64,000 nt of DNA from the NCBI GenBank assembly GCA_029721515.1, contig CM056561.1:17847635-17911634 (forward strand), read 5' to 3'. The position numbers and the translations under genes were made by a program. Origin of the DNA: Synanceia verrucosa (taxonomy: Eukaryota; Chordata; Actinopteri; Perciformes; Synanceiidae). Below the pieces are notes generated by a model that worked only from the letters and a program-made list of their open reading frames with translations, ran no database searches and was not told where the DNA came from. The stretch's first letter is position 1. Each line of letters begins with the position of its first letter. Shown here piece after piece: positions 50,177 to 61,909 of the stretch.

Positions 50177-51543
50177 TCATTGTGGGATGCCTTCCAGCGT
50201 GTGTGAATCCGAGTAGAGCTGCTGTGGCTGAGTGGACACTATCAGTGGAACACCATGGATGACCACGTTCTGGCCGCCCAGGCCGACGTTTGGCACCAGC
50301 AACGGCAAGGCACTCTCCCCAACAGCAACAGTCCCTGCTGGCTTGGATGTGTCCTCCGACGGGCCGCACACCATGTCAGATGGGGTCGCTGTGGTCATCA
50401 TGGCGGTGGCGCTCCCTTCAGTCACCACTGTGACCTCTGTGCCACCATCCTGGATCAAGGCGTTGAGGCCCTCCAATTCGGAGCAGGTGGTGATGAATGT
50501 CTGTGTGCCGCCGGTATCCTGAGCGGTAATGGCCGTGTGCAGTAGGGCAGGGTCGCTGCTGGGGCTGAGCTGTGTCAACAGGACTGTTTGGGGTTCGAGA
50601 GTAGCCTCTGTGGTCTGGGACGACCCCAGTGACTGCATGGGTGTCAGCAGGTTCACCTGTTGGATCATGGAGTTCACAACCATGTCCTGGTTTTCTGGGC
50701 TCAGCAGAACCATGCTAGTCTTGTGCTGACTTTCTACACCAGCTGGTATTAAGGGGTTCTCCTGGCCCAGGGGGTGGGACACAATGATTTTGAGCTGTGC
50801 ACTGCTGTAAGGAGCCATCGTGTCAGGTGGGGCGGGAACTTCCAGCTGGGTGATGCTCTGTGTTGCCGTGACAGGAACCAGGCTGACCGTGTCATTCGGT
50901 GTGGAGAGCTGGAGCACATTCTGAGTGTCTCTGTGCTGCTTCTTGTGGCTCCGCAGGGAGTCCTCCCTCACAAAGGAAGCGTCGCACGAGTCACAGCAGA
51001 AAGCTCGAGCTGCCTCCAGCTTGGCCCGATACCTCGAGCCCACAAGCTTTGGTGAGTCACCTCCTCCGCCTCTGCCACCTTTCCCACTGCCGCCGCCACC
51101 TCCTTTTTCCAGCTTGTCCGAGTGGCATTTCTTTTTGTGGATGACCAGGTTGCTGCGCTGCTTGGATGCAAAATGGCAGAAGTCGCACTTGAAGGGCCGA
51201 TCCTCTGAGTGGATCCGCTCGTGGACCTTGAGCGCCCCCTTGGTGGCGCAGGAGTACGTGCACTCGGAACACCGGACGGGCTGGGCAGGCTGGTGCTCTC
51301 GCGAGTGTTGCCGTAGGGCAGTCTTGCTGGCACAGCGGAAATCACAGTGTGTGCAGTGGAGGGAGTTCTCTGCGCCATGTTTGATCTGGATGTGAGACTT
51401 CAAGTTGCCCTTCATGGCGCATCGGTACTCACAAAAGTCACACTTGTAAGGTTTTTCACCGGAGTGGATTCTGACGTGCCTCTTCAGGTCTGAGTTGATT
51501 TTGAACTTTGCATCGCACTGTTGGCATTGGAAAGGTGCATCCC
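50177..51543 (-). CDS. zfp64: ZFP64 coding exon 6 (fingers and C-terminus)
   Basis: Residues 215-669. Six fingers, then a Gly-rich spacer (positions 362-376) before the last finger at 397-418, and a roughly 250-residue acidic/Thr-Gln-rich tail without fingers that looks like a transactivation region. It ends LEGIPQ with stop TGA at 50179-50177. The intron before it is 101 bases. Confidence 0.96.
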
Positions 51544-52793
51544 CTTGGAATCAAATCAAATAAATGACAGGACAAAAAACACACACACCAAAAATAACTC
51601 AATGCTACAGGTTTGCCACCTCAACATCCCACCTTCCTACTTACCGGTGTGTGAGCGGAGGTGGACAGTGAGCTGGCTGGAATTGCGGCTGGCGTAAGGG
51701 CAGATTTGGCATTTAAAGGGCCGCTCGTCATAGTGGATTCGCAGGTGCTTCTTCAAACTGCTGCTGTCAGCTGCGGCGTAGGGACAGTGTTTGCATTTGT
51801 GTGGCTTCTCACCCGTGTGCGAGCGGCTGTGCATATTGAGCTTGTCCCGTCGGCTGAACCGTTTGTGGCAAAGCTCACATTCAAATGGTTTCTCACCTGG
51901 ATGGCAGATGGAGAAAAATCAATTAAACTGCCAATATCTGATTGAACAAAACATAGAAACACAAAAAGTGTTGACATACCTGTATGGGTTTTGAGATGCC
52001 GCTCCATGTCTTTCTGGCCATACTGTGTCTTAAAGGTGCAACCTGCAGAATAACATTAACACTGCTTGAACAAGTTGTGTGTATTTGTAGTCAATTAATC
52101 TACAAGAGTCCTAAATAAATAACAGGTAATGATGTGGACCTTGGCAGGAAGCACTGCCTTCCCTGCTTGGCGGTCCGAAAAAGAAGTTATGTGTTACAGT
52201 CATAAATGGCGAGAGTCACTGACCTGAGAAACAGCAGCTGTGCCTCTTTGAAGTCAGGGAAGGTTTTATTTTTTTGGAGGATGTTTTCTGTGCTTTGGTC
52301 AGGATCTTTTTGACACCTCTCATAACAGAAGTCTGGTAGGTTTCCTCAAAAACAAACTCAGTACTGGAATCTGAGCACAACAAGAATATGACATCGTCTG
52401 AGTACATGCAGACTGGAAATCAACTCTGCATACAAAAGAAGTGACAATCATTCCACAAGTGTGTAGTTTTACCTGTCAGAGTGGTTGTTGCAGTTCTGGC
52501 TGATGTGTCAGAGGTTGGTATGGAGCATCCATTTTGTTTATGAGCAAGAAACACCTCAAAGTTGTTATACTGCTGCTTGCAAAAACCACAGATGTGTATG
52601 TCTGGGCTCACCTCCACCACAACAGAATGTCCTGCAGAAGGCAGAAAATACGAAGCAGAAAGCCATGCTTTATGTAGTTGCAGGACCTATGTGTGCACAA
52701 CCGGTAACAGAATGACTCATGAATGTGATGTTATGATATATAGCACATATTCAGCATATGTTTTCCTTTACCGTCAGTGTCGTATGTTGCCAT
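50177..52793 (-). CDS. zfp64: ZFP64, C2H2 zinc-finger transcription factor (complete)
   Basis: Six exons (52772-52793, 52473-52631, 52224-52370, 51980-52042, 51645-51896, 50177-51543) join in frame into 669 residues. The protein has an N-terminal C2HC finger (22-43: ICGFCKQQYNN..H..C), a basic linker, a first C2H2 finger with C-x(3/4)-C spacing (106-129), nine further fingers to residue 418, and a long Thr/Gln/Ser-rich C-terminal half. The finger series matches mammalian ZFP64, including the pairs YAAADSSSLKKHLRIH and YASRNSSQLTVHLRSH. A Gly-rich linker (about 362-376) precedes the last finger. ZFP64 acts in the nucleus; mammalian work links it to MLL promoter activation, NF-kB and Notch signalling. 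Confidence 0.95.
51645..51896 (-). CDS. zfp64: ZFP64 coding exon 5 (three fingers)
   Basis: Residues 131-214: fingers starting CELCHKRFSRRDKLNMH, CKHCPYAAADSSSLKKH and CQICPYASRNSSQLTVH, joined by TGEKP or DERPF linkers. The donor is GTAAGT. Confidence 0.97.
51980..52042 (-). CDS. zfp64: ZFP64 coding exon 4
   Basis: 63 bases, residues 110-130: GCTFKTQYGQKDMERHLKTH completes the finger started in exon 3. The acceptor is tctgcag and the donor GTATGT. Confidence 0.95.
52224..52370 (-). CDS. zfp64: ZFP64 coding exon 3 (linker)
   Basis: Residues 61-109: TEFVFEETYQTSV, then a Lys-rich stretch (KKILTKAQKTSSKKIKPS) that may serve for nuclear import, ending RHSCCFS, the first Cys of the next finger. 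The donor is GTCAGT. Confidence 0.92.
52473..52631 (-). CDS. zfp64: ZFP64 coding exon 2 (C2HC finger)
   Basis: Residues 8-60: HSVVVEVSPDIHICGFCKQQ and on to AHKQNGCS, the atypical N-terminal zinc finger diagnostic for ZFP64 and its relatives. The acceptor is tctgcag and the donor GTAAAA. Confidence 0.95.
52772..52793 (-). CDS. zfp64: ZFP64 coding exon 1 (start codon)
   Basis: ATG at 52793-52791 in the context AAAATGGCA. It encodes MATYDTD plus one base, with donor GTAAAG. The split codon (G|GA) gives Gly8 and keeps exon 2 in frame. The start overlaps a YY1-type motif. Confidence 0.82.
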
Positions 52794-53130
52794 TTTCGAG
52801 CTTGTTTTCGCCGGGGATCAACTCATCTTCTGGCTCCTTGAAAGCCTACACGACATCCGCCATGTTGTTAAACTTCAGCGGCTCGCAGTCAGAGCAACTA
52901 TTATAACATTTTAAAACGTGAAATCCAGTTTCGACATAAATTGCAATAACAATGTACTTCTTCTGACAACACTGAGGTTTTGCGACATTCTACGCGGGAT
53001 TTACGGCAGAGGGATAAGCATGCGTCTTGTCCGGGTGATGTCACACGCTGCGTTTAAATCTATGGGAAAATCCTGTATTACCAACTATTCGCATGGGCGG
53101 CAGCACGATAAAATTGGTGTATTTTTTGTA
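52794..53130 (-). promoter_or_regulatory. ZFP64 5'UTR and promoter
   Basis: Two YY1-like motifs (GCCATNTTN on the plus strand) lie at 52789-52797, over the start codon, and at 52859-52867. The segment has more CpG than its flanks and no TATA box. YY1 motifs at starts are typical of housekeeping genes. Confidence 0.55.
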
Positions 53131-54126
53131 AGCCTCTTATTTTCCTTTCTGTATTCTGCCAGTGCTCCATAATCGTCTCATGGCGATCTTAATTGTGCAA
53201 AAACAATAAAAAAAACATCCAACATGGTGCCAAATCATGTAGTAAAAACACTGGAGTCTTTTAAATTGGGTATTTACTAATACAAAAACGCACCATTTCC
53301 ACCGTTAAGAACCATGATTCAGCCACTATGTGACTTTTGTCCTGAAAATTCTGTTTAGTTATTTTAAAAACGTATAAAAGGACCAACTCATATAAAACGT
53401 TGAATAACATTTGTTTCGGAGTGAGTGAGGCACAGTTTGAGAATAGTCCCCGGCTCCTACTATTGTTATTATATTACCGTGTTTTCTTCGTTTCTAAAAA
53501 GCCTAGCAAGACCGTTCGCCAAGTCGACGTTACTGCCACCTGTCGTAGCAGAAGCAGAAGTCCAATTAAATGTCCCTCAATGGCCCAGCTGCCATATTTA
53601 CCAAAAATAACACTCGTTTGTTGGACCAGAAATGCCTACAATGACCTAGCTACTGTGTTTAATAACACGTATTTGTATGTTGACCTAAAAGTCTACTGTT
53701 AGGTAGCTAGCTATAAAGAGTGGCTGCAACACTCAAACATTCCAGAAAATAGCCATAGCCCTCGCTGTGGCGCCTGCAACAACTTAAAAGAACGTTTCTG
53801 GTGTGAGAAGGTAAGCTTTCAGATGTAGCAATTGCTCCAGGGCACTTAAATAAACATAGTCTACCGTCTTTCAAGTAAGGGCAATTTACTGGGTTGTGGG
53901 GATAAGTGAATGAGAACGCCTCTCTTCTTTATGCCAGAGCAGTCGTAGTAGTGTGAATAAGCCATGAAAGTGACTGACACACAGCTCCATTTTCAGTGGC
54001 AGGTCCTTAACTGCCTGATTGCCACTGTGAAGCTCAGGAATTTCCTTACGCTGACTTTCCTGCATGGCAGAGGCACAGGACTGATTCCTTCCCTGCTGAA
54101 ACAGCAAATCCTTGAGACAGACGCAT

Positions 54127-54127
<1 letters not shown>

Positions 54128-54177
<50 letters not shown>
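54128..54177. repeat. (CA)n microsatellite
   Basis: Perfect CA dinucleotide run of about 25 units. Confidence 0.97.
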
Positions 54178-54179
<2 letters not shown>

Positions 54180-54739
54180 GCAGTGCCTTTCACGGCCTGC
54201 CCAAACGAATCTGACTGGTTGATTACTGCTGTCTTTTGGATTTGATTCTGTCAAATTGTCCCCATAAATTCAAATACATGTATGGCTAACAGTTTATGTC
54301 ACATTAATAGGAAAGCTCCATTTTCTTAGGGCATTTTGAAAAGTGATGATTCAGTCCAAAAGAAGAAAAGAAATACATGAAAAGGAGATGATTAAATAAA
54401 TAACTTGGTCTGACCGGAGTGTGCAAATCACATGCACATAAATCCCCACAAACTTGATACAGTTAAATGTACATCAAAGACGGCGTTCACACATGACAGA
54501 TAAATGACTCAGAGATGGGTTAATTAAAGAAAGACTTGTGTCATCCCCCAGCAATGGAGAACAGACGAATGTGCTCTCTACTTTGATCTAGACAACCAAA
54601 AGAATTGTTAATCCGTTTTTTCACTTTTCACACTTGCAGCTTATGAGTCTTATGAGTGAGCAGCATTTTAGTCACTTCGTTATTTGGTCTCATTTATGAG
54701 GAATCACTGAACTAACTGTAAGGCGTAGCATTACAAATG

Positions 54740-55190
54740 TTGGGACTGTGACTATGAATTATTATTCATTGATTAAGATGCTATTTTTTTTTCGGATTAA
54801 GTGACAAACATTTCACATTAAAATATTAGAAGCACTAAATGTTTGCCTTTTTTGAAGAATTACAAATGATTGATCATTTAGTTGTCAACTAACAAATGAA
54901 TTGCTAATTATTTTGATGTTTGATGATGTCATGTTTTAAGGAAAATTGTCAAAACTCTTTGATTACAGCTTCATAAATGGTTTCCTTACTCCTCTTGGAC
55001 AGTAAACAGAATATGTTTTGAGTTATGGACAAAACAAGATATTTGAGAATTTCAACTTGGGCTTTTGCAAAACACAGATTGACATTTTTCACTATTTTAT
55101 GACTTTTTTTTCCCAGACGAAACAACTTATTGATTCACCAAGAACACAGTCAACAACAAAAATAACCATTAGCTGCAGCCCTAATTTTTT
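54740..55190 (+). repeat. Dispersed repeat, copy b
   Basis: Most complete copy of the family also seen at 13340 and 15890. Ordered words are gacaaaacaagatatttgag, gacatttttcactattttat and the end word tagctgcagccct. No target duplication or coding capacity seen. The family is common in percomorph fish from memory; class not assigned. Confidence 0.65.
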
Positions 55191-56080
55191 GTCTGGAAAC
55201 CAACTAAAAAATATTCATCAAATATTCATCAAATCCACATTGTTGCCAAAAGATCTCATGCTCATTGACTAATTTAATCTAATTTGCTGCAACCTCAGTT
55301 TACTGCATGGTAGTGTCTGTTTTGCTACTGGAGTTAAGGGGGAAATTCTGTCCCTTTACAGCAATAAACTCTTTTTCATTTGTTGCATGCAGAAGCAAAG
55401 TATCATTTGGACGTCCTGCTGTGCTAAGTCTAATTTGGTAGAATTGCTTCTTTCCCCCATTCATCGAGATGCCCGGGAATCCAGTGAGTGATGTAATGTC
55501 CCCTCGCTTTTCCCAACGAGACAAGGGCAACAATAGGGGGGAGTGCCTCTGTCACATTATTTTCCCCCACCGAGGCATGCCAGCTGCTTACAGTTGCTTA
55601 ATGGCTACGAGCTGTCACAAGGCATCACAGCCCGCTGCCACACAGGAGCGGCAGATGCTTTAATTGCACAATGACTTGTGGGTTGTCAACAGCAATTATA
55701 CTGGGCTTCCACCTGAGGGCACCCAAAGAACGCCGTTGACTCGAGATGCGAGTCTCAGAAGCCCGGTTGCTACAGTACACACAAAAAGCTGATCTCCTCT
55801 GAGTCCTGCTTCCGTCCAGACAAGAGCCGCAGATGAATTCCAAGTCTCTTTTTTTTTTTTTACCTTCAATGGTTCATCCATGTGCCGCAATAACCTGGGC
55901 AGGGTTGTCAGACAAGCAAGCTTAGGACCCTGAAATCATATTTAGACATAAAATATTTATCCAGCTTTTGTCACCTTAGGGCCCGTTGCTCACCGTGCTG
56001 CGGCAGGTCGTGGTGTGCAGCGTTTGAGTAATTTTGCTCATTATTAATTCATGTCTTTTTTTTCCCCTTTTGCGATTCAG

Positions 56081-56143
56081 GAGAGGCTCGTTCACCATGG
56101 CTAGGCCTAAGATTATTATCATTAAGAAGAGGCAAGTAAAATG
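56081..56143 (+). other. Exon-like segment with strong Kozak start, unassigned
   Basis: A pyrimidine-rich run and tgcgattcag precede position 56081 like a splice acceptor. The ATG at 56097-56099 sits in TTCACCATGG. The frame encodes MARPKIIIIKKRQVK and runs up to ATG|GTGAGT, a near-perfect donor at 56144. Without splicing the frame stops at once (TGA). I do not recognise the peptide. It could be a first coding exon of an unknown or distal gene, a lncRNA exon, or chance. Confidence 0.35.
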
Positions 56144-57737
56144 GTGAGTTCAGAGCTAATGCTGCAAACATGCTTCAGTCCAAATTGGTTCAAATATGTT
56201 GGCAGTTTGCTGTGTATATATACAGAAAAAACAATTTAATGTGCTTAGATTTGTGGGTTATTCTATTTATAGACTGCACTGAAATCACATGCAAAAATAG
56301 TGACCCTCCGTTCAGGTCATGTGAAAATGAAGGGGGCAAAAGAGTGTACCATGTTTTTGTTTAGAGCCACAAGACAAATTATACACACACGTATGAATTC
56401 CTTTGGTCCACACAGCTGCCATCTCAGCATCAGATAAAAACTGAGCCAAAGTCTGGGAACCATCACATGCCTCCAACACTCCCACTTTATCATATAAAAA
56501 GACAGTACACACACACACAGAGGCAAGCGCAGGCAGTGCCACACACAACAGAAGACACACATGCTCACGTAAAAAAAAAACAGCGCTATGTTCTTTGTAT
56601 CTGCCAACTGATGCAGATGATAGGGGCTGCAGATGAGTGCAGGCTAACCAGAGACCAGAGGGTGCATGTGGCTTCTTAGACAATAGCAGGAGCCACAGCC
56701 TCAGGAGGGGAATAGTCAACCCCAAAGAAACACGCTGAGATGTAAATGAAGATATTATTGTGACCATTTTCTGTACGTATGCCATTTTAAAACTGAAGAT
56801 TTTGCTGATACAGAAGCTTGGACGAATGTTAGCGTGACCATAAAATGTGAATGCGACCCAGAGGAGTACAACTTAACTTTATCCTCTCCTAATTTAAAAA
56901 GTGCACTTTTATTAAAACTGATTTTTTTAAGAGGTCCGCTGTGTGCACGGAAGGTACACAGTAGGTGCCTGGTGTGTTTCGCCATAGTGTCAGCAGGGGG
57001 TGTCCAAAATCAAGCTGGAGAAAGAGAGCTGTTGGTTTGAAGCAGTGCTCCAGTTTGTAGTGGCTGACATTTTGGAACCAGCGGGTCAGCAAAATGGAGA
57101 AGCCACAGAGATGTATCAAAAAAAAAAACAAGCAAGACTTTTGATGACAGGACGTTGCATGTAATTTATTGCTCTTTGCTGTGCTTTCACAGCGAGGCCT
57201 AATTGTGGTTGCTGACCATTAGCGGTGTTGCACAGAGCAGCTTTCAGGTGTTGGTTTCTTACAGTTCTCCCAAAGTGGGACAGGCCACGAAGCCATGGAC
57301 TGAATATTTTTGGGTTCAGGTGGATCTACAGAGCTAAATCCAAACAAAAGACGTGTGCACGAGTGCGCGTGTCATCAAATGATGTCATGGTGGAGAGGAG
57401 GGTATCTTGATAGTTAGACAGATAACAATGAGGCTGGCTTATTCATGACACACACACACCTACAAGACACATTCACACACACACACACGCGAGCGGCATC
57501 ATCATCGTCACAGAGGGAGAAAGGCTCATAATTGGACAGAGGTGTCTGTAGATAATGAAGCCAGACCTCACACCTGCCAAACCTTGGGGATTTCACTTGA
57601 CTGGCCACTTAAATCTTCCTCACTCTGCGGGTCTGGAGGGCAAGAGAGTGAGTAAGGAACTAATGGAAAAAAAAGCATGCGCTACAGGGAGGATCCCTGT
57701 CAGCATGAGTGTATAGTGTGGACCCCCCCACCACTGC

Positions 57738-57761
57738 ACACACACACACACACACACACCC
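57738..57761. repeat. (CA)n microsatellite
   Basis: Short CA dinucleotide run. Confidence 0.9.
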
Positions 57762-57979
57762 CAGCCAACTCAGCCCCCACAGCTTCACTCCATACAGCAC
57801 CCACCTCACTTCACTTCTCTGTAAATCCTCTGGTGTCAAGCATTTCAGACGGAAATGGGAGTTGGGTGGGGGGGAATGCTGCACCAGCTATTTTGTTTCA
57901 AACTCTCAAAAAACACTCGCTCCTCTCCCAAGTTGTCTTTGGTGACAGCGCTGTGTGTGCGTGCGGGAAGCGTATTGTG

Positions 57980-58200
57980 CCAAGCTTTTAGTGGCGTGTC
58001 ATTCGAGGTGCTGAAAGGGAAGTCGGATAGACGCCTCGACGGAGAAATACTTCTATATGGGAAAAAAGTTTACCTGACAGTCATCACCAGTGAAGGCGTG
58101 ACGCAGCTACACCAATTAGGGATCGAGTATACCCCGGCAAAAATCTTAACAATTCAAGAGAAACAAAACGGAACTTCCACTCCCGTCTTTTCTTCATGAC
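57980..58200. promoter_or_regulatory. High-complexity block, candidate conserved element
   Basis: About 200 bases of balanced composition with several CpGs, unlike the AT-rich flanks, and open in one plus-strand frame to 58199. It could be a conserved non-coding element or a coding fragment of unknown kind. Confidence 0.22.
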
Positions 58201-59084
58201 TTGATCCAATAAACGAGGCATTGTCATACACGTGAGGTATAGCACTAGAAGAGAAATTTCTAATCCATTCTATACACAGACAGCAGGGGAGTATCACTCT
58301 TTGTTAGCTTGTCAGGAAGTCAGCCATGACAGCGTTTACATACGTGGTTGTGCCTCCTGTCAGATGGTTGTGGTGGTTAAATGGCGAGAATCAATAACTT
58401 TGTAGTGCTAACAGGCACAAATAGAGACCACTAGCTTTGCTCGTGGTTTATCCAGATGGCCACGGTGTATCTGTCATATTTTATTCTTTTATTCGGCAGA
58501 TATTTGATGAAAAGGATAAACGCAGGCTTGTCAAACTCTGCTGTCTCTTTGGAAGTTGTTTTGTGCCTCCGCCGCCATCCCAGAAGTCAAGCCATGCATT
58601 AATGCGTTGACTTTAGGGCTGAAGTAAGGTTACATGGAAAACCTCAATCATACTGGCAAGGAGGCCTGATGGAGATCTCCATGCACATCTGTATATTATA
58701 CTCTGCAGCAGCAAACAGTCGCTCAGAGAAAGTTGTTAGGTGTCACTGAAACTGCACACAATGCACACAAGCTGGTAGATTTATAGCAGGATAATGACAG
58801 AAACGGTACAATAATCAGAAGCAAAATGTGAATGCATTCTAAGTCTTTCCATTTTTGACTTTGGATGTAATTTAGCAGAGAGCCACGTGGTAATCTTGGA
58901 TGCTTTTGGTTTAATTTTTTCTAATGTTCAGGCCACGTGGGGAGGTAAACGAGCACAGGTGGCTCGCCAGGCATGCGATACCCAGGAGGGGAAACCTTGC
59001 AATCCACGAGTAGCAACCTCCATGGTGACGGACATGTCCACCTAGTGCTCTAAGTGCTACACATACTGAGGTGACGGCTTATCA

Positions 59085-59530
59085 TCATCCCTCTCTCCTG
59101 TGATAGATTACAGATCGACAAAAAGCCGCGGGAGCATGGACAAGTTTTGGGAAACGTAACAGTAGACCGACCCGGATCACCATTGTCGCCGTCCCATCTT
59201 TTACCATCTTTGAACTGCCACATGAAGACACTTTTAGCAGTTGGGCGACATTTGCTAATGTGGATCCCCTTTCCAAATCGCGGCGATAAGCCAGCGCTCA
59301 TACACTACCCCCCTGAAACGAAATCGTGCGGAAACCGAAAGCTTATCAAGATGAAACTGTGCAATAATACAGGAATTATCCATCACCATCCATCATGTAT
59401 TTTGTTTGCAGGGGAAAACCGATTACACGGATCTTTAATTGAAATATTATTTTACCTTCATTTGAATTATTTATGGGGTTGCCGACTGGATTCATACCTC
59501 AGAGAAAAACACGAACACATTATGTGATGC
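59085..59530. promoter_or_regulatory. High-complexity block, candidate conserved element
   Basis: Roughly 450 bases without repeats, open for 126 codons on the plus strand but with no domain and codon use that looks random. Position in the desert beyond ZFP64 suits a long-range regulatory element. Confidence 0.22.
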
Positions 59531-61254
59531 AAGACCGCTTGTGTGTATTTGTGTGTGTGTTTGTGAGCGTTTCTCATATATTATTCAAAGTGTAGAGTCA
59601 GAGTATGGTCTAGCCATATGAAGGATATCAAAGGGCCCGTCTTTGATACAATTTGCTTGAGATCCACTGGCCAGAGCCGAGCTGTCCGTCGGCCGACCAT
59701 TGCTAATGAGATCGGGGGGTAAAATTGAGAGTGGTGGGCAGGCTGTCATCCGCTAGGTGATGGCTTTAAGACTAAGCAGTGATACTTCATTAATTAACCT
59801 TCACATTCTATGTAGATCTGCTCATCAAGATGCAGTTAATTAAAGAAAGGTCACTCCAAGGGCTGCTGGGAAGCAGCATTATTACAATAGAGGGATGGCA
59901 CTGCTTTGAGCGAGATAACACAGGGGAGGGGGCAGGGAGAAGGCGATCAGCCACTGCTGAAATGGCAGACTACTGGCCAACGCCAGTTTCTGAACTCTTG
60001 ACTACGAAAAAAATATTTTTTAGTTGTTTGTATTTCATACATTCTCACTTTTTTATACTGTAGAAAAGCCCTAATGGAGAAAGCCTCAGTAAAATATTCA
60101 TTACACTCAATCGACAGCATCTTTTAGCCTCTCAATATAGTTTTTCTACTCTTTTTTTTTATTTTTTTTTTTTTTTGCAACTCTCTGTCTTCTATGTTCT
60201 CTGACCTTGCTTGGTGCAGAGAAGGGAAAAAAAGCCATCTTGAGTAAATAAAAGGCCAGGAACTCAGCGGGATATGAAATAGTTATGCGTCATCTGTAAG
60301 TGAAATCCACTTCTGGGTGGTGACTTATTCATTTTGACTTCTATATCTATCTAGATATCTATCTTTGTCACAGAAGCACAGCTCAGAAACATGTAGCCTT
60401 GTTTGGGGATGTGAATCAAGTATATACCATAACAACACTATAGTGGATAAAATGTGCCTATTAGTTTTGTATCAATCAGGAAGCGGTTGCTGTGTATTAT
60501 GCAGGTCTGCACGCTGCCATAAGGACAGAGACAACTGGAGACGGCTTAGTATGAAATAATGTGTCTGTGGAATTGCCTCTCAGCCAATCGCATAAGTGAG
60601 ATCAGACTGAGTGTTACAAATGGCATCCTATAATGCTTTTAATGGCGCCCCTCTCAGCGACGTCTTGTTTGGAACCTTGGCGTCAGTTTTTCAAAAATGT
60701 TGCTCCGCTGCAAAATTGTAGCGGGACATCAGCACCTCCCCTGTGTCCACTCAGTCCTCCTGCAGTCATCCCTGAGTGTCTTTTGGCATCGCTTCCAATG
60801 GCAGGTGTAGAGACAAACGAGGAGTGTGTGCATGTATATGTGTGTGCGTGTGTGTACATATCCCTCCCACTCTGCACCGATACAGTAACTGCTGACCCCG
60901 GACACAGTGCCATTATGGCAGACGAGGCAGGGCTCCCCTGGCAGCGGCTGGGGCAGCTGGTTGCTAGGTGGAGAGACATTACCGCGGGCCTCTGCAATAA
61001 TTTATCCTAAGAGCGCGGCGAGCCGTCATGTAGCCCCTGACAGAGAGCTGCAGTACTTTATCAGCCTGCCTGTAAATCAGCCATGTGTGGGTGCAGACGG
61101 CAACATTGTTTGATCTCTTTCAGACACTCTAATAATCTGCTCCCCTCTGATTGATACCTTCACACAACAAAGCACATTACGCCAGCAAGCCACAGCAGCC
61201 ATAAGTGTGTGCGTGAATGTGTGTGCTAATGCCTGTCTGTGAAAAAAAAAAGAA

Positions 61255-61282
61255 GTGTGTGTGTGTGTGTGTTTGTGTGTGT
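61255..61282. repeat. (TG)n microsatellite
   Basis: Interrupted TG dinucleotide run. Confidence 0.9.
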
Positions 61283-61909
61283 GTCTTTCTGGTGGTCATC
61301 AGTATTGCCAGTGGCCTGGGGAGGGAGAGGGAGGGGATGAATGAGTCCTCTGCAGAAACACAGGGTCATTTGGAGTCTCTAAACCAATGACAGGCTAACG
61401 GGTTCACAAAACGATCACTGGATGAAGGGAGGGGCAGAGAGAGAGACAGGGAGGGAGAGAGACACAGGAAATACAGCAAACAGATAAAGAGCTACTGAAG
61501 CAGTTATTCTAGGATGTTTTTGTAAATGAGAAGTTCATAAACAGGCCTGTAAAATTATTGCCACAGCAGGAGGAATATAGTCTTACTTTTAATTTAGATG
61601 CAAGTAAACAGGATATTTTAATAAATAGCATTTGTTTTATACTGGCACATAGCAGAAAATACAATAATATCAGAAAATTGTGAGAAATGTTGTGTTGTAG
61701 TTGACAGCTCTACTGCATTCCTGTAAAACTCTACAGAAATAAAGAGAAAAAAAAGAATTTAGCATGGTTTTCTACGTCACTAGAGCCAATATTTCGGAAT
61801 CTAATATGTAGTCCCTTTGACAAACACAGCAAATGTAACTATATGCTGCTCAATGCATGTAGCTTTGCTTTTAAAATGCTGATATTTTTGTTCCTTCTTT
61901 ATTCCATTT

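Larger units (their letters stand above)
53131..56040. other. Non-coding interval upstream of ZFP64
   Basis: No gene recognised. It holds a CA microsatellite (54128-54177) and a dispersed repeat (54740-55190). The open frames seen over the CA run are artefacts. Confidence 0.55.

Noticed and set aside
50925..51395. 156-codon plus-strand frame opposite ZFP64 exon 6
   Set aside because: Antisense shadow of the finger-coding exon.
56312..56785. 157-codon minus-strand frame
   Set aside because: No domain, no splice or start context, and Cys/Leu-rich composition of a chance frame in a CA-containing stretch.
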